From the NCBI GenBank assembly GCA_000727475.1, contig KL647309.1:875820-939819 (forward strand): 64,000 bases of DNA, given 5' to 3'. The DNA comes from Sarcocystis neurona (taxonomy: Eukaryota; Apicomplexa; Conoidasida; Eucoccidiorida; Sarcocystidae). The notes below the pieces were generated by a model. The model searched no databases. It saw only the letters and a list, made by a program, of their open reading frames with translations, and was not told where the DNA came from. A program made the position numbers and the translations under genes. How positions within the stretch are numbered: position 1 is the first letter of the stretch; the number at the start of each line of letters is the position of its first letter. Below, piece after piece: positions 44,925-57,400 of this stretch.

Positions 44925-46400
44925 ACAGCAGCAGCAGTAGTGACGACAGCCGCCGCAGCAGCAGCGACGGCAGCAGCAGCAACAGCAGCGGCGACAGCAG
45001 CAGACACACAAGGGAGCAGGGAGGCGGGCATGCGCGGTAGACAAAGAGCAACAACAGCAGCAGGAGCGGGATCCGCATGCACTAGGGAGTAGTAGACACA
45101 CAACTTTCAAAGTAGAAAGCCCTGCAGTTTTTTTTCTTTTCTTTCTCCCCTTCCCTTCCTCTCCTCCTTTTCCTCCCTTTTTCTTGAGCAGTGGCCTGTA
45201 GGCCCAACTCCCAGCAGCAGCGCGTGTCGCAGGTCCGTGTGTCGCGTCCCGTGCTCCACTTCGGCGACGGCGAGTCTTCCCAACTTCGGCTTTTCTCTTC
45301 TGTCTGTCTCTTTTTCTTCCTCTGGATTCTGTGTTCACGCCTTCTCCTCCCTTATCTTCGGCTTTTTAGAACATATTTCCGTTTTCCCGGAGGAAACGAC
45401 CCGTCCCTCTCGACTTCCTCTTCTCTCGCCTGCCGCCCTCGCCCGTGCGACGATCGACGGCGACGACGGAGTGGAAAAGTGCCGCAACGCGAGGAGAAGG
45501 GAAAGTCGGGAGAAGGCGAGAGGGAAAGTAACTTTTCGGCCCGTTGAAATTGCGGGTAAGGCAGCCGTGAAAGTGGCAGAAACGCCATGCATTGCCCGCA
45601 GTAGCAACCGCAGCAGCAGCAGCAGCGGCGACGCTTCACGCAGATGGTAAGGGTAGTAGTCTCCGACCCGTGCGAGGTGGCCACGTAGCAGGCAACCAGC
45701 GGGTGACTTTTTCGCCAATTTCGCGGTCGTTTTGAGGAGAATTAACTGCTGAGGAGATGTGTGTAGCGACGTGGTAATCGTCTTTCTGCTGTGCCGGCCG
45801 CAGGACTCACGCCGCAGCAAATTTTTGCAGGGGCACGCGTCGCCTGGTGAGATGGTGCCCGACGAAATTCCCAAGTTGAAGAGGAGAGCGAGACGAAAAT
45901 AGACTCCCAGCAGCAGGGTGGGAAATACAGGAGGAACGTACACGTTGATGACAGCGCTGCTGCAGGCTTTCGACATGAGAGGAAGAAGGAGACTGCAGCA
46001 GCAGCAGCAATCTCAAGAAGTACGGAAGAGGTGATGGTAGTCGTGCCGTCTGGCGTGGGGAGAAGAACTCCACATCCGGCTGCTGCGTCCACGGAAGGGA
46101 AAAGGAGAGGGACGCAGCAGCTGCCGCGTTCCTTTACAGAGAATTTCCTCTTGCGGAAAAACAGCAACGAGGTGGCCGAAAGGGTAGGCGGGGAAAGCGG
46201 GAGAGAGGCGCCGGGACAGCAGAACAGCCAGAACAAGCCACAGGCACATGTCCAAAGAAGGAGGGGGGACGCGCAGACACAATATTTGCCGCATGCATGC
46301 ACGTGGACAGCAGCAAAAGGTGGCGGCCCAGGAGACGCACAGAAAAGGTGGAGAAGCGCACCCAGCGAGAAAGGGGAGAAGAAGAGGCCGCGGGGGAGTG
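44925..46400. other. Unassigned stretch
   Basis: CAG repeats to 45.08 kb, then mixed sequence. A + segment at 45237-45310 (RVSRPVLHFGDGESSQLRLF) and another ending EKARGKVTFRPVEIAG at a G|GTAAGG donor (45554) look like exons. The - strand is also open (45335-45976). No family is recognised on either strand. Confidence 0.3.
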
Positions 46401-46975
46401 CGGGGGAGTGCGGGGGCTGCTGACCAGGTGAAGGATGAACAGCAGAGTATAAACGAAGGAGCGGCGGAGGAAGGTTGAAAGAAAGGGAAGGGAAACGGAA
46501 AACTCAAGAGAAGAGACGGAACAAGAGGATACATGCGATGAAGATTTGAAGAGAAGAAAAGGACGAAGAGGATATATGTGGAGATTTAAAGAGAAGAGGA
46601 CGTGAAGAGGGGCAGCAGAGGAGACGTCCCAAGGAGGGGAGCGCAGTGGAAGGGAGGGGGTGCTGCAGGGAAGAAGAGAAACACGGAGCACAGCAACACA
46701 CGGAGCAGCGCAGCAAAGACGAGAGAGAGGCGGACAGACAGGAGGGGACAGAAGGGGAGGCGATGAAGAGGAGTTTCCAGAAGAAGAACAAAAAGAAGAA
46801 GGGGGGGGGGGACTGATTTAAAGAAAAAAAAAGTGGAAAGGGAAGTGGAAAGGCGGAGAGGAAGGGAGAGGACGAAGAGGACGAAGAAGAGCAGAGAGGG
46901 AAGAGAGCAGCAGACAGAGAGGCGCAGACGCGAGGAAGGGGCAGAGCCACGAGGCGGAAGTACAGGCGCAGCAGC
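46400..46975. repeat. Purine-rich tract
   Basis: GAAGAGAAGAGG-type sequence on + over about 570 bases, followed directly by the CAG/GACGTA array. The - strand frames read Ser/Pro/Leu. Confidence 0.7.
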
Positions 46976-47215
46976 AAGACGTACAGCAGCAGCAGCAGCA
47001 AGACGTAAAGCAGCAGCAGCAAGACGTAAAGCAGCAGCAGCAAGACGTACAGCAGCAGCAGCAAGACGTACAGCAGCAGCAGCAGCAAGACGTACAGCAG
47101 CAGCAGCAGCAAGACGTACAGCAGCAGCAAGACGTACAGGCGCAGCAGCAAGACGTACAGCAGCAACAGCAGCAAGACGTAAAGCAGCAGCAGCAAGACG
47201 TACAGGAGACACACG
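46975..47215. repeat. Tandem array of 21- and 24-base units CAGCAGCAGCAAGACGTA-MAG
   Basis: About eleven units differ by a CAG insertion or by C/A in GTACAG/GTAAAG. One + frame reads (QQQQDV)n, another (RRTAAAA)n; - reads LLLYVLL. All unit lengths are multiples of three, as expected if translated. The correct frame is unknown. Confidence 0.85.
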
Positions 47216-47470
47216 CACAGAGAGGCAGAGACAGAGGAGGAGAAGAGACGTTGAGAAGGGGACGGGGGAGAAGTACGGAGAAGAAGAGAAGGAAGTGACC
47301 TCCGCCGGGAGGCTGGAGGTATGTGGGGAGAGCAGAGTAGGGGCTGAAGAAGTGCAGGGAGACCCCATCTCTTCTGTGTTTCGTTGTTGCCCACTTTTTC
47401 CCCTCCTTCGCGTGCATTTGCTTCTCCTGCTGCTCTCCTGTCTTCTGTTGCTGCTTCCGTTTCCCTTCAG

Positions 47471-47556
47471 CTGCGACCCGGGTCTCCGCAGGAGCAGCTG
47501 GAGACGCAGCAGCAGCAGCAACAGCGGTGGCAGCAGCAGGAGCAGCGGGAGGAGGC
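47471..47556 (+). CDS. Candidate exon, Gln-rich
   Basis: After the good acceptor TTTCCCTTCAG the frame reads LRPGSPQEQLETQQQQQQRW then QQQEQREEA. A GTGACA donor follows just before an in-frame TGA. It is typical of Eimeria repeat-bearing exons, but no family is recognised. Confidence 0.3.
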
Positions 47557-47639
47557 GTGACAGCGGGGAAAAGGGGAACCAAGAGGAAGGCGAGGTGGAC
47601 AAGGAGAGGGAGAAGAAGGAGAAGCAGCAGGAGGGAACC

Positions 47640-49010
47640 AGCGGCAGCAGCAGCAGCAAGAGAAACAGAGAGATTCGCAGCGAAAAGAAAAGCAGTAGGA
47701 ACAGCAGCAGCAGGACAGTTGCATCAGCACCAGCAGCAGAAGGGGAGGAGGAGGAACAGCAACAGCAGCAGCAGTAGCAGCAGCAGCAATAGCAGCAGCA
47801 GCAGGAGCAGCAGCAGCAGCAACAGAGACAGAGAGTCAGGAAGATCAACGACTGCAGGGCTGTCAGAGCAGCACCGTCAGCAGCGGCAACAGAAGAAGAG
47901 GGCGGGTCAGGAGCAGCAGCGGCAGAAAGGACTGCAGCAGCAGCAGGGCCAGTAGCAGACTCGCAGCAGGAGGAGCAGCAGCAGCCGGAACGCCCGCGGC
48001 AGCAGCAAAGCAGGAAAAACGGAAGGAGGAAGCAGAGCAACTGCAGAGGGGGAGGCAGCAACGGCCGAAGAAGAAGAGGTGCCCCACCAAAAATTCCAGC
48101 GGCAGAAGAAGGAGAGCAGCAGCTGCAGAAGAGCAGCTGCAGAAGAACAGCAGCAGGGGAGAGAAGAACTGCTGCAGAAGAAGAAGAGCAACAGCTGCAA
48201 GAGAAGCGCAGCAGCAGGACTTTGCAATGGCACGCGGACGAGGAAGAGGAGGCGGAGGAAGAGGAGGGGGAGGAAGAAGAGGGGGGGGGTCGTATCGTCA
48301 AACTTTTGAAGAGCAGGTGCGTGACACGTAGTCGTAGCAGCAGAACAGCAGCAGCAGCAGCGACAGCAGCGGCAGCAACAGCAGGGCACCAAGAGAAGCA
48401 GCAGCAACATCAGCAACAGGACAACGGGAGAAGCAGCAAGAGAAACAGCATCAGGAGAACAAGAAGAGCAGGAGCAGGCCAGCAAAGGGAGAGTGTAAGA
48501 CACGAAAACAGCAAGTAGACGACAAGGGGCAGCAGCAGCAGCATCATCGATAGCGGCAACGGCAGAGCCAGCAGAGCTGCAGGAGGTACCCAGCAGGTCG
48601 TGTGTGGTAGGCGTCGCAGCAGCAACCGCAGAACAGGAGCGGCGGGCGAAAAGGAAGCGCAGGAGCAGCGGGACGGCAGCAACAGCAGCAGAACAGGAGC
48701 CGCAGCAAAGTAGGTGCAGGAGGAGAAGAAGCGACCTGCGGCGAGAGAAGGCTGAAAGGGTAGCAAGGCCGCAGGAGAAGCAGTGGCAGCAGCGACAGCA
48801 GCATAGACGGAAACGAACAAGAGTGCAGCAGCACCAGCAACAAGAAGACAGCAGCAGCAGCAGCAGTTATTAAGCAGCAGGAAGGCAGCAACAGCAGCAA
48901 GGAGACAACAACAGCAGGAGGGAAACAGCAGCAGCAGCAGCCAGAAGACAGCAGCACCAGCAAGACGACAGCAACAGCAGCAGCAAGGCAGTAGCAATAC
49001 CACGGGTCTA
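47640..49010. repeat. CAG-rich tract (+ sense) with unresolved frames
   Basis: Continuous CAG/AGC/GCA repeats. Within it, 48020-48310 has acidic or RGG-like readings: TAEGEAATAEEEEVPHQKFQ in one frame; [20 protein letters not shown] in a second; ARGRGRGGGGRGGGGRRGGG then SYRQTFEEQ before a GTGCGT in a third. These show the tract is coding-like on +, but the frame cannot be decided. Confidence 0.5.
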
Positions 49011-49014
49011 GTCT

Positions 49015-49017
49015 TGC

Positions 49018-49048
<31 letters not shown>

Positions 49049-49459
49049 CGTGTAGTAATAATTTCATCTCCTCGGCTTCAAAAGCAGCAGCACCGTTCAG
49101 GAAGCAGCAGCAAAGGCGTAGAGTGGATTCTGCTGCTACACGCGCGCCTGTATATGTATGTACGTGTGTGTATATCTGTATATACGTATGCATGTCAATA
49201 TGTACATAAATATATCCACGAATATGTATCTGTCAAGGTATTTACATATGTACGCGTACAACTGCAGATTTATTGGTATACATATATACAAGTGTGCGTA
49301 TACGTAAATACATATATAAATGGATGCGTATATACAAGTATACGTATGTATACAGATATATAACTGTATATGTCTACATATATATATGTATGTGTATGTG
49401 TATATATATATATACGTGTATATATATATGTATGTGTATGTGTGTGTATATATATATAC

Positions 49460-49490
<31 letters not shown>

Positions 49491-49720
49491 TATGTGTATG
49501 TGTGTGCGTATATATATATATATATGTATGTATACATATGTGTATATATATATATGTATACACACATAGATACATATGTGTGTGTAATATGTATATAAAT
49601 GTAGGTGTGTGTGTACGTATATGTTAATGTACACGCATTTACGTATATGTATGTGTGAAGATGTATAGGCACACTTATGTATATGTCTACGTATATATAG
49701 AGAGGGAGATTCATAGAGGG
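49015..49720. repeat. GT and TA microsatellites
   Basis: (GT)n at 49016-49045, then (TA)n/TATG arrays from 49150 to 49700. A short unique island at 49060-49140. Confidence 0.8.
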
Positions 49721-50040
49721 AAGTACGTGCCCATGCTGGTGTTGTTGAGAGCCAATGAGATGTGCTGCGTTGTTGCTGGTGACTCCTTCACGTCCCGCGT
49801 CGGTATTTCCTGCAGATGAAAATGGAGAAGTGCGGATTTGTTTGGTGAATTTCTTCTTTTGAGAGTGTTGCATGCGATGTGAGAGAGAGCGGAACAGAAC
49901 GAATCGGAAAGTTTACTTGAGTTCCCTCCGCTCTTCTCAGCGATATTGTGAAGCTGCTGCAGCAAATAAATCGACGACCGGAGGAGCAACATGCTCTTTT
50001 CACCTTAAGAAGAACTTGCATATATTGCTGTTGGTGCTAT
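49720..50040. other. Unique segment upstream of the TAN1-type gene
   Basis: Non-repetitive; the - strand is open for 94 codons (LLQQLHNIAEKSGGNSSKLS) with no motif. The + strand may hold the promoter and first exon of the TAN1-type gene; an ATG follows a TTTCCTGCAG at 49816. Nothing firm can be called. Confidence 0.3.
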
Positions 50041-50049
50041 GACGTTGCT

Positions 50050-51416
50050 GCTCTATTTGGATTCTGCTGCTGCGGTTTCTGAGGCTTGCTGCTGCTGCTC
50101 TTCACTTTTGCTGCTGCTGTTATTCTCTTTTTGATGCTGCTTTTCTTGAGACTCTGCGCTGCTGCGTTCCTTGATTTTACTGCTGCAACTTGCAGCTGCT
50201 TCTATTTACTTTGGTGCTGCCTTCGTAGATTCTGCTGCTGCCGCCCTTGCTGGTGGTGGTGCTTTTCTCGACATGCTGCTTCTGCGTCTCCCTCGTTTAG
50301 TGCCTTCTTTGCCTCAATTTTGCTGCTGCCTTTCGTTAGTGCTGCGTTTGTTGACGCTGCTGCTGCAGTTCCTGATTTTGCTGCTGCCTTTTTCGATTTT
50401 GCTGCTGCTGTTGCTGGTCGCTTGCCAGCGTCGACGACTGCAGCTCCGAGGAGGAGAAGGGAGCTGCAAAGGAGTCCTCATTACCTGCTGCGGCAACTGC
50501 AGTCGCCAAGCCACACAGGAATTCCTGAGTCTCCTGCAGCAGGTGACACTTCTGGTGCTGCTGCTTCTTCAGCCGGAGCCGTCCTGCTGTTGCTGCTGTT
50601 CGCGCCCGTAACTTGCTGCTGCTGCTGCTACGCATCTGCGACGCACGTGCGCGCCCTCCTGTTCTCCGTTATGCGAAGGATGCTGTTGCTGCCGACTTCG
50701 AAAAATGTGCTGCCGCTGCTCTTCCTGCTGCAGCTGCTTTTCTTCCTCCTGCTGCCGCTGCAGCTCTTCCTCCTGTTCGGCAGCCCTTCTTCCTGCTGCT
50801 GCTCTTCCTCCTGCTGCTGCTCTTCCTTCTGCAGCTGCAGCTCTGCCATCTGCTGCGGCTCTTCCTGCTGCTAGCAGCAGCCGCGCTGCTGGTCGTTTGA
50901 CTGCTGCTGCTGATGCAGCACCTTCTGCTGTTGCTGCTTCTGCGAGTTCACTCTCCCTCAGGGCGAGCTGTCGGCCGCTGCTGCTGCTGCTGCACCTGCG
51001 ACGTCTCGACCGCGTCGCTCCTGCTGTCACCGTTTGGGTTCGTGTAGCTGCTGTTGTTGTCGCTGCTCGTGGACTGCTGCGGCTGTAACTGCGGCTGCTG
51101 TTGTCCGCAAGGCTCTTACAAACTGCTGTTGCTGTTGCTGCAACTCCTGTGCTGTTGCTACTGCTGCTGCTTGTGACGCTGCTGCTGTAGTTGGTACCCC
51201 GGCTGTAGTTGCTGCTGCACTTACTCTCGCTGTTGCTCCTGCTGCTGCTGTTGCTGCTCCTACTGCAGCTGTTACTGCTCCTGCTGCTGCCTTTGCTGCT
51301 ACTGATGCTGCCTCTGTTGCTCCTACTGCTGCTGTTGCTGCGCCTACTGCTGCTGTTGCTGCGCCTACTGCTGCTGTTGCTGCTCCTGCTGCTGCTGTTG
51401 CTGCGCCTACTGCTGC
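50050..51416. repeat. CTG-rich tract around TAN1 first placed exon
   Basis: CTG/GCT repeats flank and follow the exon at 50429-50542. From 51230 they become regular 18-21 base units (GCTCCTACTGCTGCTGTT) that run into the assembly gap. Confidence 0.8.
50429..50542 (+). CDS. TAN1: TAN1-type exon: GVLITC motif
   Basis: The acceptor is GTCGCTTGCCAG; 38 codons follow, with a basic start ([14 protein letters not shown]), then [18 protein letters not shown] and SLLQQ, before donor CAG|GTGACA. Human THUMPD1 has GILITCNMNERKCVEEAYSL here. Upstream in-frame sequence is a Leu-rich CTG reading and is not accepted as coding. Confidence 0.8.
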
Positions 51417-54400
51417 NNNNNNNNNNNNNNNNNNNNNNNNNNNNNNNNNNNNNNNNNNNNNNNNNNNNNNNNNNNNNNNNNNNNNNNNNNNNNNNNNNNN
51501 NNNNNNNNNNNNNNNNNNNNNNNNNNNNNNNNNNNNNNNNNNNNNNNNNNNNNNNNNNNNNNNNNNNNNNNNNNNNNNNNNNNNNNNNNNNNNNNNNNNN
51601 NNNNNNNNNNNNNNNNNNNNNNNNNNNNNNNNNNNNNNNNNNNNNNNNNNNNNNNNNNNNNNNNNNNNNNNNNNNNNNNNNNNNNNNNNNNNNNNNNNNN
51701 NNNNNNNNNNNNNNNNNNNNNNNNNNNNNNNNNNNNNNNNNNNNNNNNNNNNNNNNNNNNNNNNNNNNNNNNNNNNNNNNNNNNNNNNNNNNNNNNNNNN
51801 NNNNNNNNNNNNNNNNNNCTGCTGCTGTTGCTGCTCCTGCTGCTGCTGTTGCTGCTCGTGTTGCTATTGTTGCGACTCCCTTGCAGCTGCCGTCGCTGTG
51901 GGGGTTGCTTTTGCTGCTGCTGCCGGGTCGCTGCCTCTGCTGTTGCTGTTTCGACTGCCTGCCGAGGTGCTTCTTTATCTATCACACGCTTTCTCTTCTT
52001 CGTCCCAATCTCTCTCCTTTCTTCTTGTCTTTCCCTCATCTGCTGCACTTGTCCCTCTTCGCTGCATGCGTCCCTGGTTTCTTTTTTTTTTTAGTGCTGC
52101 CAGGGGAACGACGAGGAGAACTTCTGCTTGCCGTGAGTTCTCTCTTTTCGCCTTCAGTTCGATCTTCCGTCTCTTCAACTTCTTGCTGCTGCACCCCCCT
52201 GTTCTTCTTCTTTGCTCTCGTCGATTTCGTCCCTCTTCTTGTCTTCCACGAACTTCTATTTGGCTCTCATTTCCCTCCTTTTCTTCTTCTTCACGTTCGC
52301 TGTCATTCTTCCTTTCCACTTCGTCCACACTTCTTCTGCGTCTTCCTTTTCATGTGTGTTGGTGCTGCTTTTTTAAGTTGCCCTCATCGCTTTTACTTCC
52401 AGCGGCCCTCTCGTGCTGCTCCTGTTTCGTCGACCGAGTCTTCTTCCTGCTGCTGTGCTGCTGCTCCTGCTGTGACTGGTGCTGCTGCGGCGGCGTTGCT
52501 CCTGCTGCTGCTGTGGCGGCGTTGCTCCTGCTGCTGCTGCTGGGGTATCGGCCACATATATGGGTACTTGCAGCAGCTGCTATTGCCGACTGCTCGTTGT
52601 CGTTTGCTACCGCTGTCTTGCTGCTGTTGCTGCTACGCCTGCTGCGACAAGCGCGTGTATTTCTTTGTGTGCTGCTGTTGGGCAAAAGCTGCTGTGCCTC
52701 CTGTCGCTTCTGCTTGTTTCTCTCTTGCTGGTGCTCTTGAAAAGGTGGGACAGCAAGAACCCTTTTGCCTGCTGCTGCTGCTGTTGTCAAGTAACGGCTC
52801 CGGCTGCTGATGCCCTTGTAAGAAGCGTGGAAGCTGCTGTTGCTGCTGCAGGGCTGCCTCGTCTTTTCCTGTGCTGCCGAGGCTGCTGCACGGCTCCCAT
52901 CTGCTGCTGCTGCCCCACCTCACCGTCCCTGCTGCTGCTGCTGCTGCGACTGCCCCGCGCTGTCGTCGTCACTGAAGAGAAATGTCCTTCTGCGGCTGGT
53001 GTTGCTGTCTCTGCTGCTGCTGCCTATACGTATAGCATGTAAGTGTGTACATATACGTGTATATATATATGTATATGCGTTCTTGTGCGTTATCTGCAAC
53101 TCTTGCTCCTATATATGTATATATATATAGGCGTTCCTGTGCGTCACCTGCAACTCTTGCTGCTTTACAAATATATATATATATGCATATATGTATATAG
53201 AGATATATAGGTATATAGATATAGATATCTGTATAGTGCGTATGTGTGTATATATACGTGTAAATATATATGTATATATATACATATATATACGTACATA
53301 CCTATATGCGTTCCTGTGCGTTATCTGCAACTCCTGCTGTTATACATACATATGTATATATACATATATATACATATATATACACATATATACATATATA
53401 TACATAAATATATACGTATATAAGTGTCTAAATGTCCCGTATGTATATGTGTATATATGCGTGTATATATATATATAAATATATGCGTTAGTGTGCGTTA
53501 TCTCCAACTCCTGCTGCTACACAGATATGTATCTATATACATATAGAGAGAGAGAGATATGTAGTATGTATGTAACTATATATATATATACGTATATTCA
53601 TATGTATATTTTTATGTATGTGTGTGGGGTGGGATACGTGTATAGTGTGCAACAAGCAGATCGAAGTGAGTGTATCGCACATTTCCGTGGCTTTCCTTTC
53701 CTCTCCTCTTTCTCTCTACATATATACGTCTCTCTCTATATATATACATATATATATATATATTATGAATAGTCATAAATAGTTGTAGTATTTATCAATA
53801 TCCTTCAAATACATCCATGTAATAGTAGAAGGCAGGCCAACATACGAATAGGACGAATTATATATATATATATATATGTGTATGGATATAGACGTATGTG
53901 TGTATATCATATGAGTATATATATATATATATATATATGTATAGAAGTATGTGTAAGATATATATATATATATGTATATATATTATATGTATGTCAGTTT
54001 CGTGTATAGGCATATGTGTGTACATGACATTGAGTGCATATATATATATATGTACATGCATGTGTATGTGTACATACGTATATATATATATATATGTATG
54101 TCTGTATAGGTATATTCCTGTACATGTATATATCTATATATATATGTATATATATATATATATTATATGTGTAGGTATGTCAGTTTGTGTATACTTGGGA
54201 TGAACGACGCCTTGTAGGATTTGTTGGTTGAGAGGTGTATGTGATATTTGCAGAGAGGGAGAGGCAGCAGTGGCAGCGGCAGGAGGAGGAGCGGCAGGAA
54301 GGGAAGAGAAGAGTAAACGAGGAAGAGACGGGGAAATAGCAGCAACAGCTGCCAGAGAAGAAACGGATGAGAAGGAACTGGCCGCAGCAGGAAGAAGCAG

Positions 54401-57400
54401 AAATGAAAAAGAAGAAGAAACATGTGCAGCAGATTTGATGGCCGAGGCTTTACAGGCAGAGGCACGCCAACTGCGGCAGCAACAGCAACGTTTCATCCCT
54501 GTCAAAGATATCGCCCAGGTATTACAAATGCTGCTGCTGCTGCTCCGCCTTCTGCTTGTGTTTCTCCTGCTAATGCTTCGGCGGCTGCTCCCGCCGCTGC
54601 TTCTGCTGCTGCTGCCTTTGCTCGTGCTTCTGCTGCTGCCTCTGCTGCTGCTGTTGCTGCTCCTGCTGCTGCCTTTGCTGCTCCTGCTGCTGTCTTTGCT
54701 GCTGCTGCTGTGTTCGCTGCTGCTGCCGCGTCTGCTGCTGCTTGTGCTACTGCCTCTGTGCTGGCTTCTCCAACACAGGCTGGTGCTAAGGTGTTGCCGC
54801 TGTGTGAGGCTGTGGCAGTGGAGGACTGTTGCCGCTCTTCTGCATTTCCTCGTCGTTGGTGCCGCATGCAGGGGCAGCTAGTATGCACACAGCTGCTGCG
54901 AGACGCCAAAGCGGTTGTAGCTGTGGTCATTGTTTAGTCCTGCTGCTCCCCGTGTTGCTGCTGCAGTGATTTATCAATTCTGCTCTCTTATTACACGTGT
55001 GCTGCTACACGCAGTCACTCTCGGCTGGTGCAGCCATTGCTGTATGCTGCTGCTGCTGTTGCTGGTGCTGCGGCCAGCCGCTGCGTATGTTTTCACTACA
55101 CCTGCTGCAGTGTGTTTCTGCTACCGACCAACCCTGCTGCTGCCCTTGTCGTTTGCTGCTGCTGCTTCTTCGACTATTCCTGCTCCTGCTGCTGCTCCTG
55201 CTGTTGCTCTTGGGTGTCACTGCTGCTGCAGCCTGTGGTGTATTGTTGCCGCTCTTCGCACATATTCCTGGGTCCCCCTACTACGCTGGGCTCCTCTCCA
55301 CGTTGCCGTGTGCTGCTGCTGCAGCCGCTGTTATCGGCGGCTGCTGCTGCTGCTGTGCGCCGGGCTGTGTCCGCTCTTTTGAGTAGCTGCTGCTGCTGCT
55401 AACAGTTCGGCGTCTGGGCTTTCTGCTGCTGTTGGGCTGCTGCAGGGCGTCACTTTTATTCAATTCACCCAGCCCCAAGATATTCCCTCCCACGTCGTCC
55501 ACGCGATGCTGCAGCAAATAGCCTCTTCCCCGGGCTCCTACTCCTGCAGGTAATATTGGCTATCACCCGTGTACATATATATATATATATACAGAGAAAG
55601 AGAGACACATAGATAGATAGATGTAGATAGATGGATATATAAATATCTGTAGACATGTAGTTATATAAATATGTAGATATATATATATATAGATATATAG
55701 ATGTATGTGTATAAGTATGTATGCCCGTGTGTACGCACTTGTGAGTCCATGCATGTTACTTCGTAGTGAAAACTTCCTTTATATTCTCTCCAGGAGATGA
55801 AACGTATATATACATATATGTATATGTGTATGTGATATATATATATATATGTATGTGATATATATGTGGGTAATATATATACGTTTGCATGCATATATGT
55901 GTTTGCTCACACAGGAAAGGGTGTTTACGTAGGTATGTCTGTGTATTGTACTTCTGTCTACGGAAGCAAACATATATATATACATAGAGAAGGAATAGAT
56001 ACACACGTTTCTGCATGTGTAGATGTGTGCGGGTTGCTGTGGTAGGGCGCAGGCATCTATCGACGTCCCAGGCGGGTCTCCTACGTAGGCAAATTCTTGG
56101 ACGTAAATTTGTTCTCCTACGTATATGTATGGCTGTGTGTAGCTACTGTTGTAGAGATGAAGAAGTACTTTTGTGTATAGAAAGATAGGAAGTGATACAT
56201 GTGAAGATAAGAAGGGGAAGGCGGCGTGCGCGAAGAGTCGCATACGGGCAGAGAACGTTGCTGTCGTTGCTTGAAAGGCGTGACGGGTCACCCCCAAGTA
56301 GGGTATTTGCTGCTGTTTTTCTCCGGCTGCCGCTGCTGCAGGAGTCGCCGCGTGCCGCTGCTTCTTAGTATTTTGACTGCGTTACGCGTTTTCTGCTGCT
56401 GCTGCTGCTGAGGCGACGTCCCACGTGCTGCTCCATGACCCCGCAGCACTGCTGCTGCTGCTCGTCTCCGCGCTGTGCGGCTGCTGCTACGACCGGCGGC
56501 TCTTGGCGGCTGCGCGGCTGGACGCCTTCCGGCTTCTTTTTCTGTGCTGCTGTTGCTGCTGCCAGCGACCGTCCTTGCTGCTTTCACTTTTGCTTTTCCT
56601 GCCGCAGCCCGTCCTGCTGCTGCTGCCGTGGCTGCTCTTGCTCCGGGTTATACGAAGGCTGCTATGAGTTCTTCTCCTGCTGCTGCGAAGCCTCTTGCCG
56701 CTGCTGCTTCTGCTTCGCTTGCAGTGCTTCCTCGTTGCTCGTTGACTTTTAATTTTTGCTGCGCTGGAACTGCTGCTTCTGTTGCGGCGTCTCTTGTGCT
56801 GCTGCTGCTTCTGTTGTGACGTCTCTTGTGCTGCTGCTCCTTCTGCCGCGACTTGCTGCCGCTGCTGCTCCACACTCGTTTGACGTGGGTTGCAGGATCG
56901 TTGTCGGTCGTGCTCAAGAACTGATGCAGAAGGAAAGTGCTGTCCTGGTGCTGCTACTGCTCCTAGACTTGCTGGCGTGGTCTTTGCCGGAAAAAAACAC
57001 CACTTACTACGACAGCAGTGGTCTACCGTAGAGCGATGCACGGGTCGATTTTGACGAAGACTGCCGTGCGCACTTGCTGCTGAAACAAATGTCCTGCTAG
57101 TCTGCTGCGGCCGCTGCTGTCGTCGGCTTTGCTGCTGCCGCCGCTGCGTATTCGCCTTGCTGCTGTCCGTGTTATTGCCCCAGACTCTGCTGACGCAGAG
57201 AAGCTGCTGCTGCCTTTCTGCTGTCACATTTGCTGCTGCTGCTGCTACGACAGAGAAGTGTGCTGGTGCGGCTCTACGGCTACCTGCTGCTGCTGTTGTT
57301 TCAACTTTCGGAGCCGCAAGTTCTTCCCAGGAGCTGCACTGCTGCTGGCCGATCCACTGCTGCTGCTGCTCAACTGCTGCTGCTGCTTCCGCTTGGTAGC

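Noticed and set aside
46586..48301. 571-codon - strand open frame
   Set aside because: Almost entirely Leu/Ser/Cys readings of CTG repeats and purine tract; nothing protein-like, and the + strand carries the more plausible exon segments.
49711..49992. 94-codon - strand frame LLQQLHNIAEKSGGNSSKLS as a helical-repeat protein
   Set aside because: No repeat periodicity, no splice context and no motif; the length is possible by chance in this composition.
51034..52740. 568-codon + strand open frame spanning the N gap
   Set aside because: The frame is kept open by CTG repeats and by N bases translated as X; the rest is T/C-rich intron of the TAN1-type gene.
53077..53520. CRISPR-like array (repeats separated by spacers)
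   Set aside because: Only four elements, irregular spacing, spacers are TA microsatellite, and the genome is eukaryotic.
56487..57227. Nested - strand gene of about 246 codons in a TAN1 intron
   Set aside because: No ATG at the start of the open stretch, Gln/Ser/Arg composition from CTG repeats, and no conserved motif.
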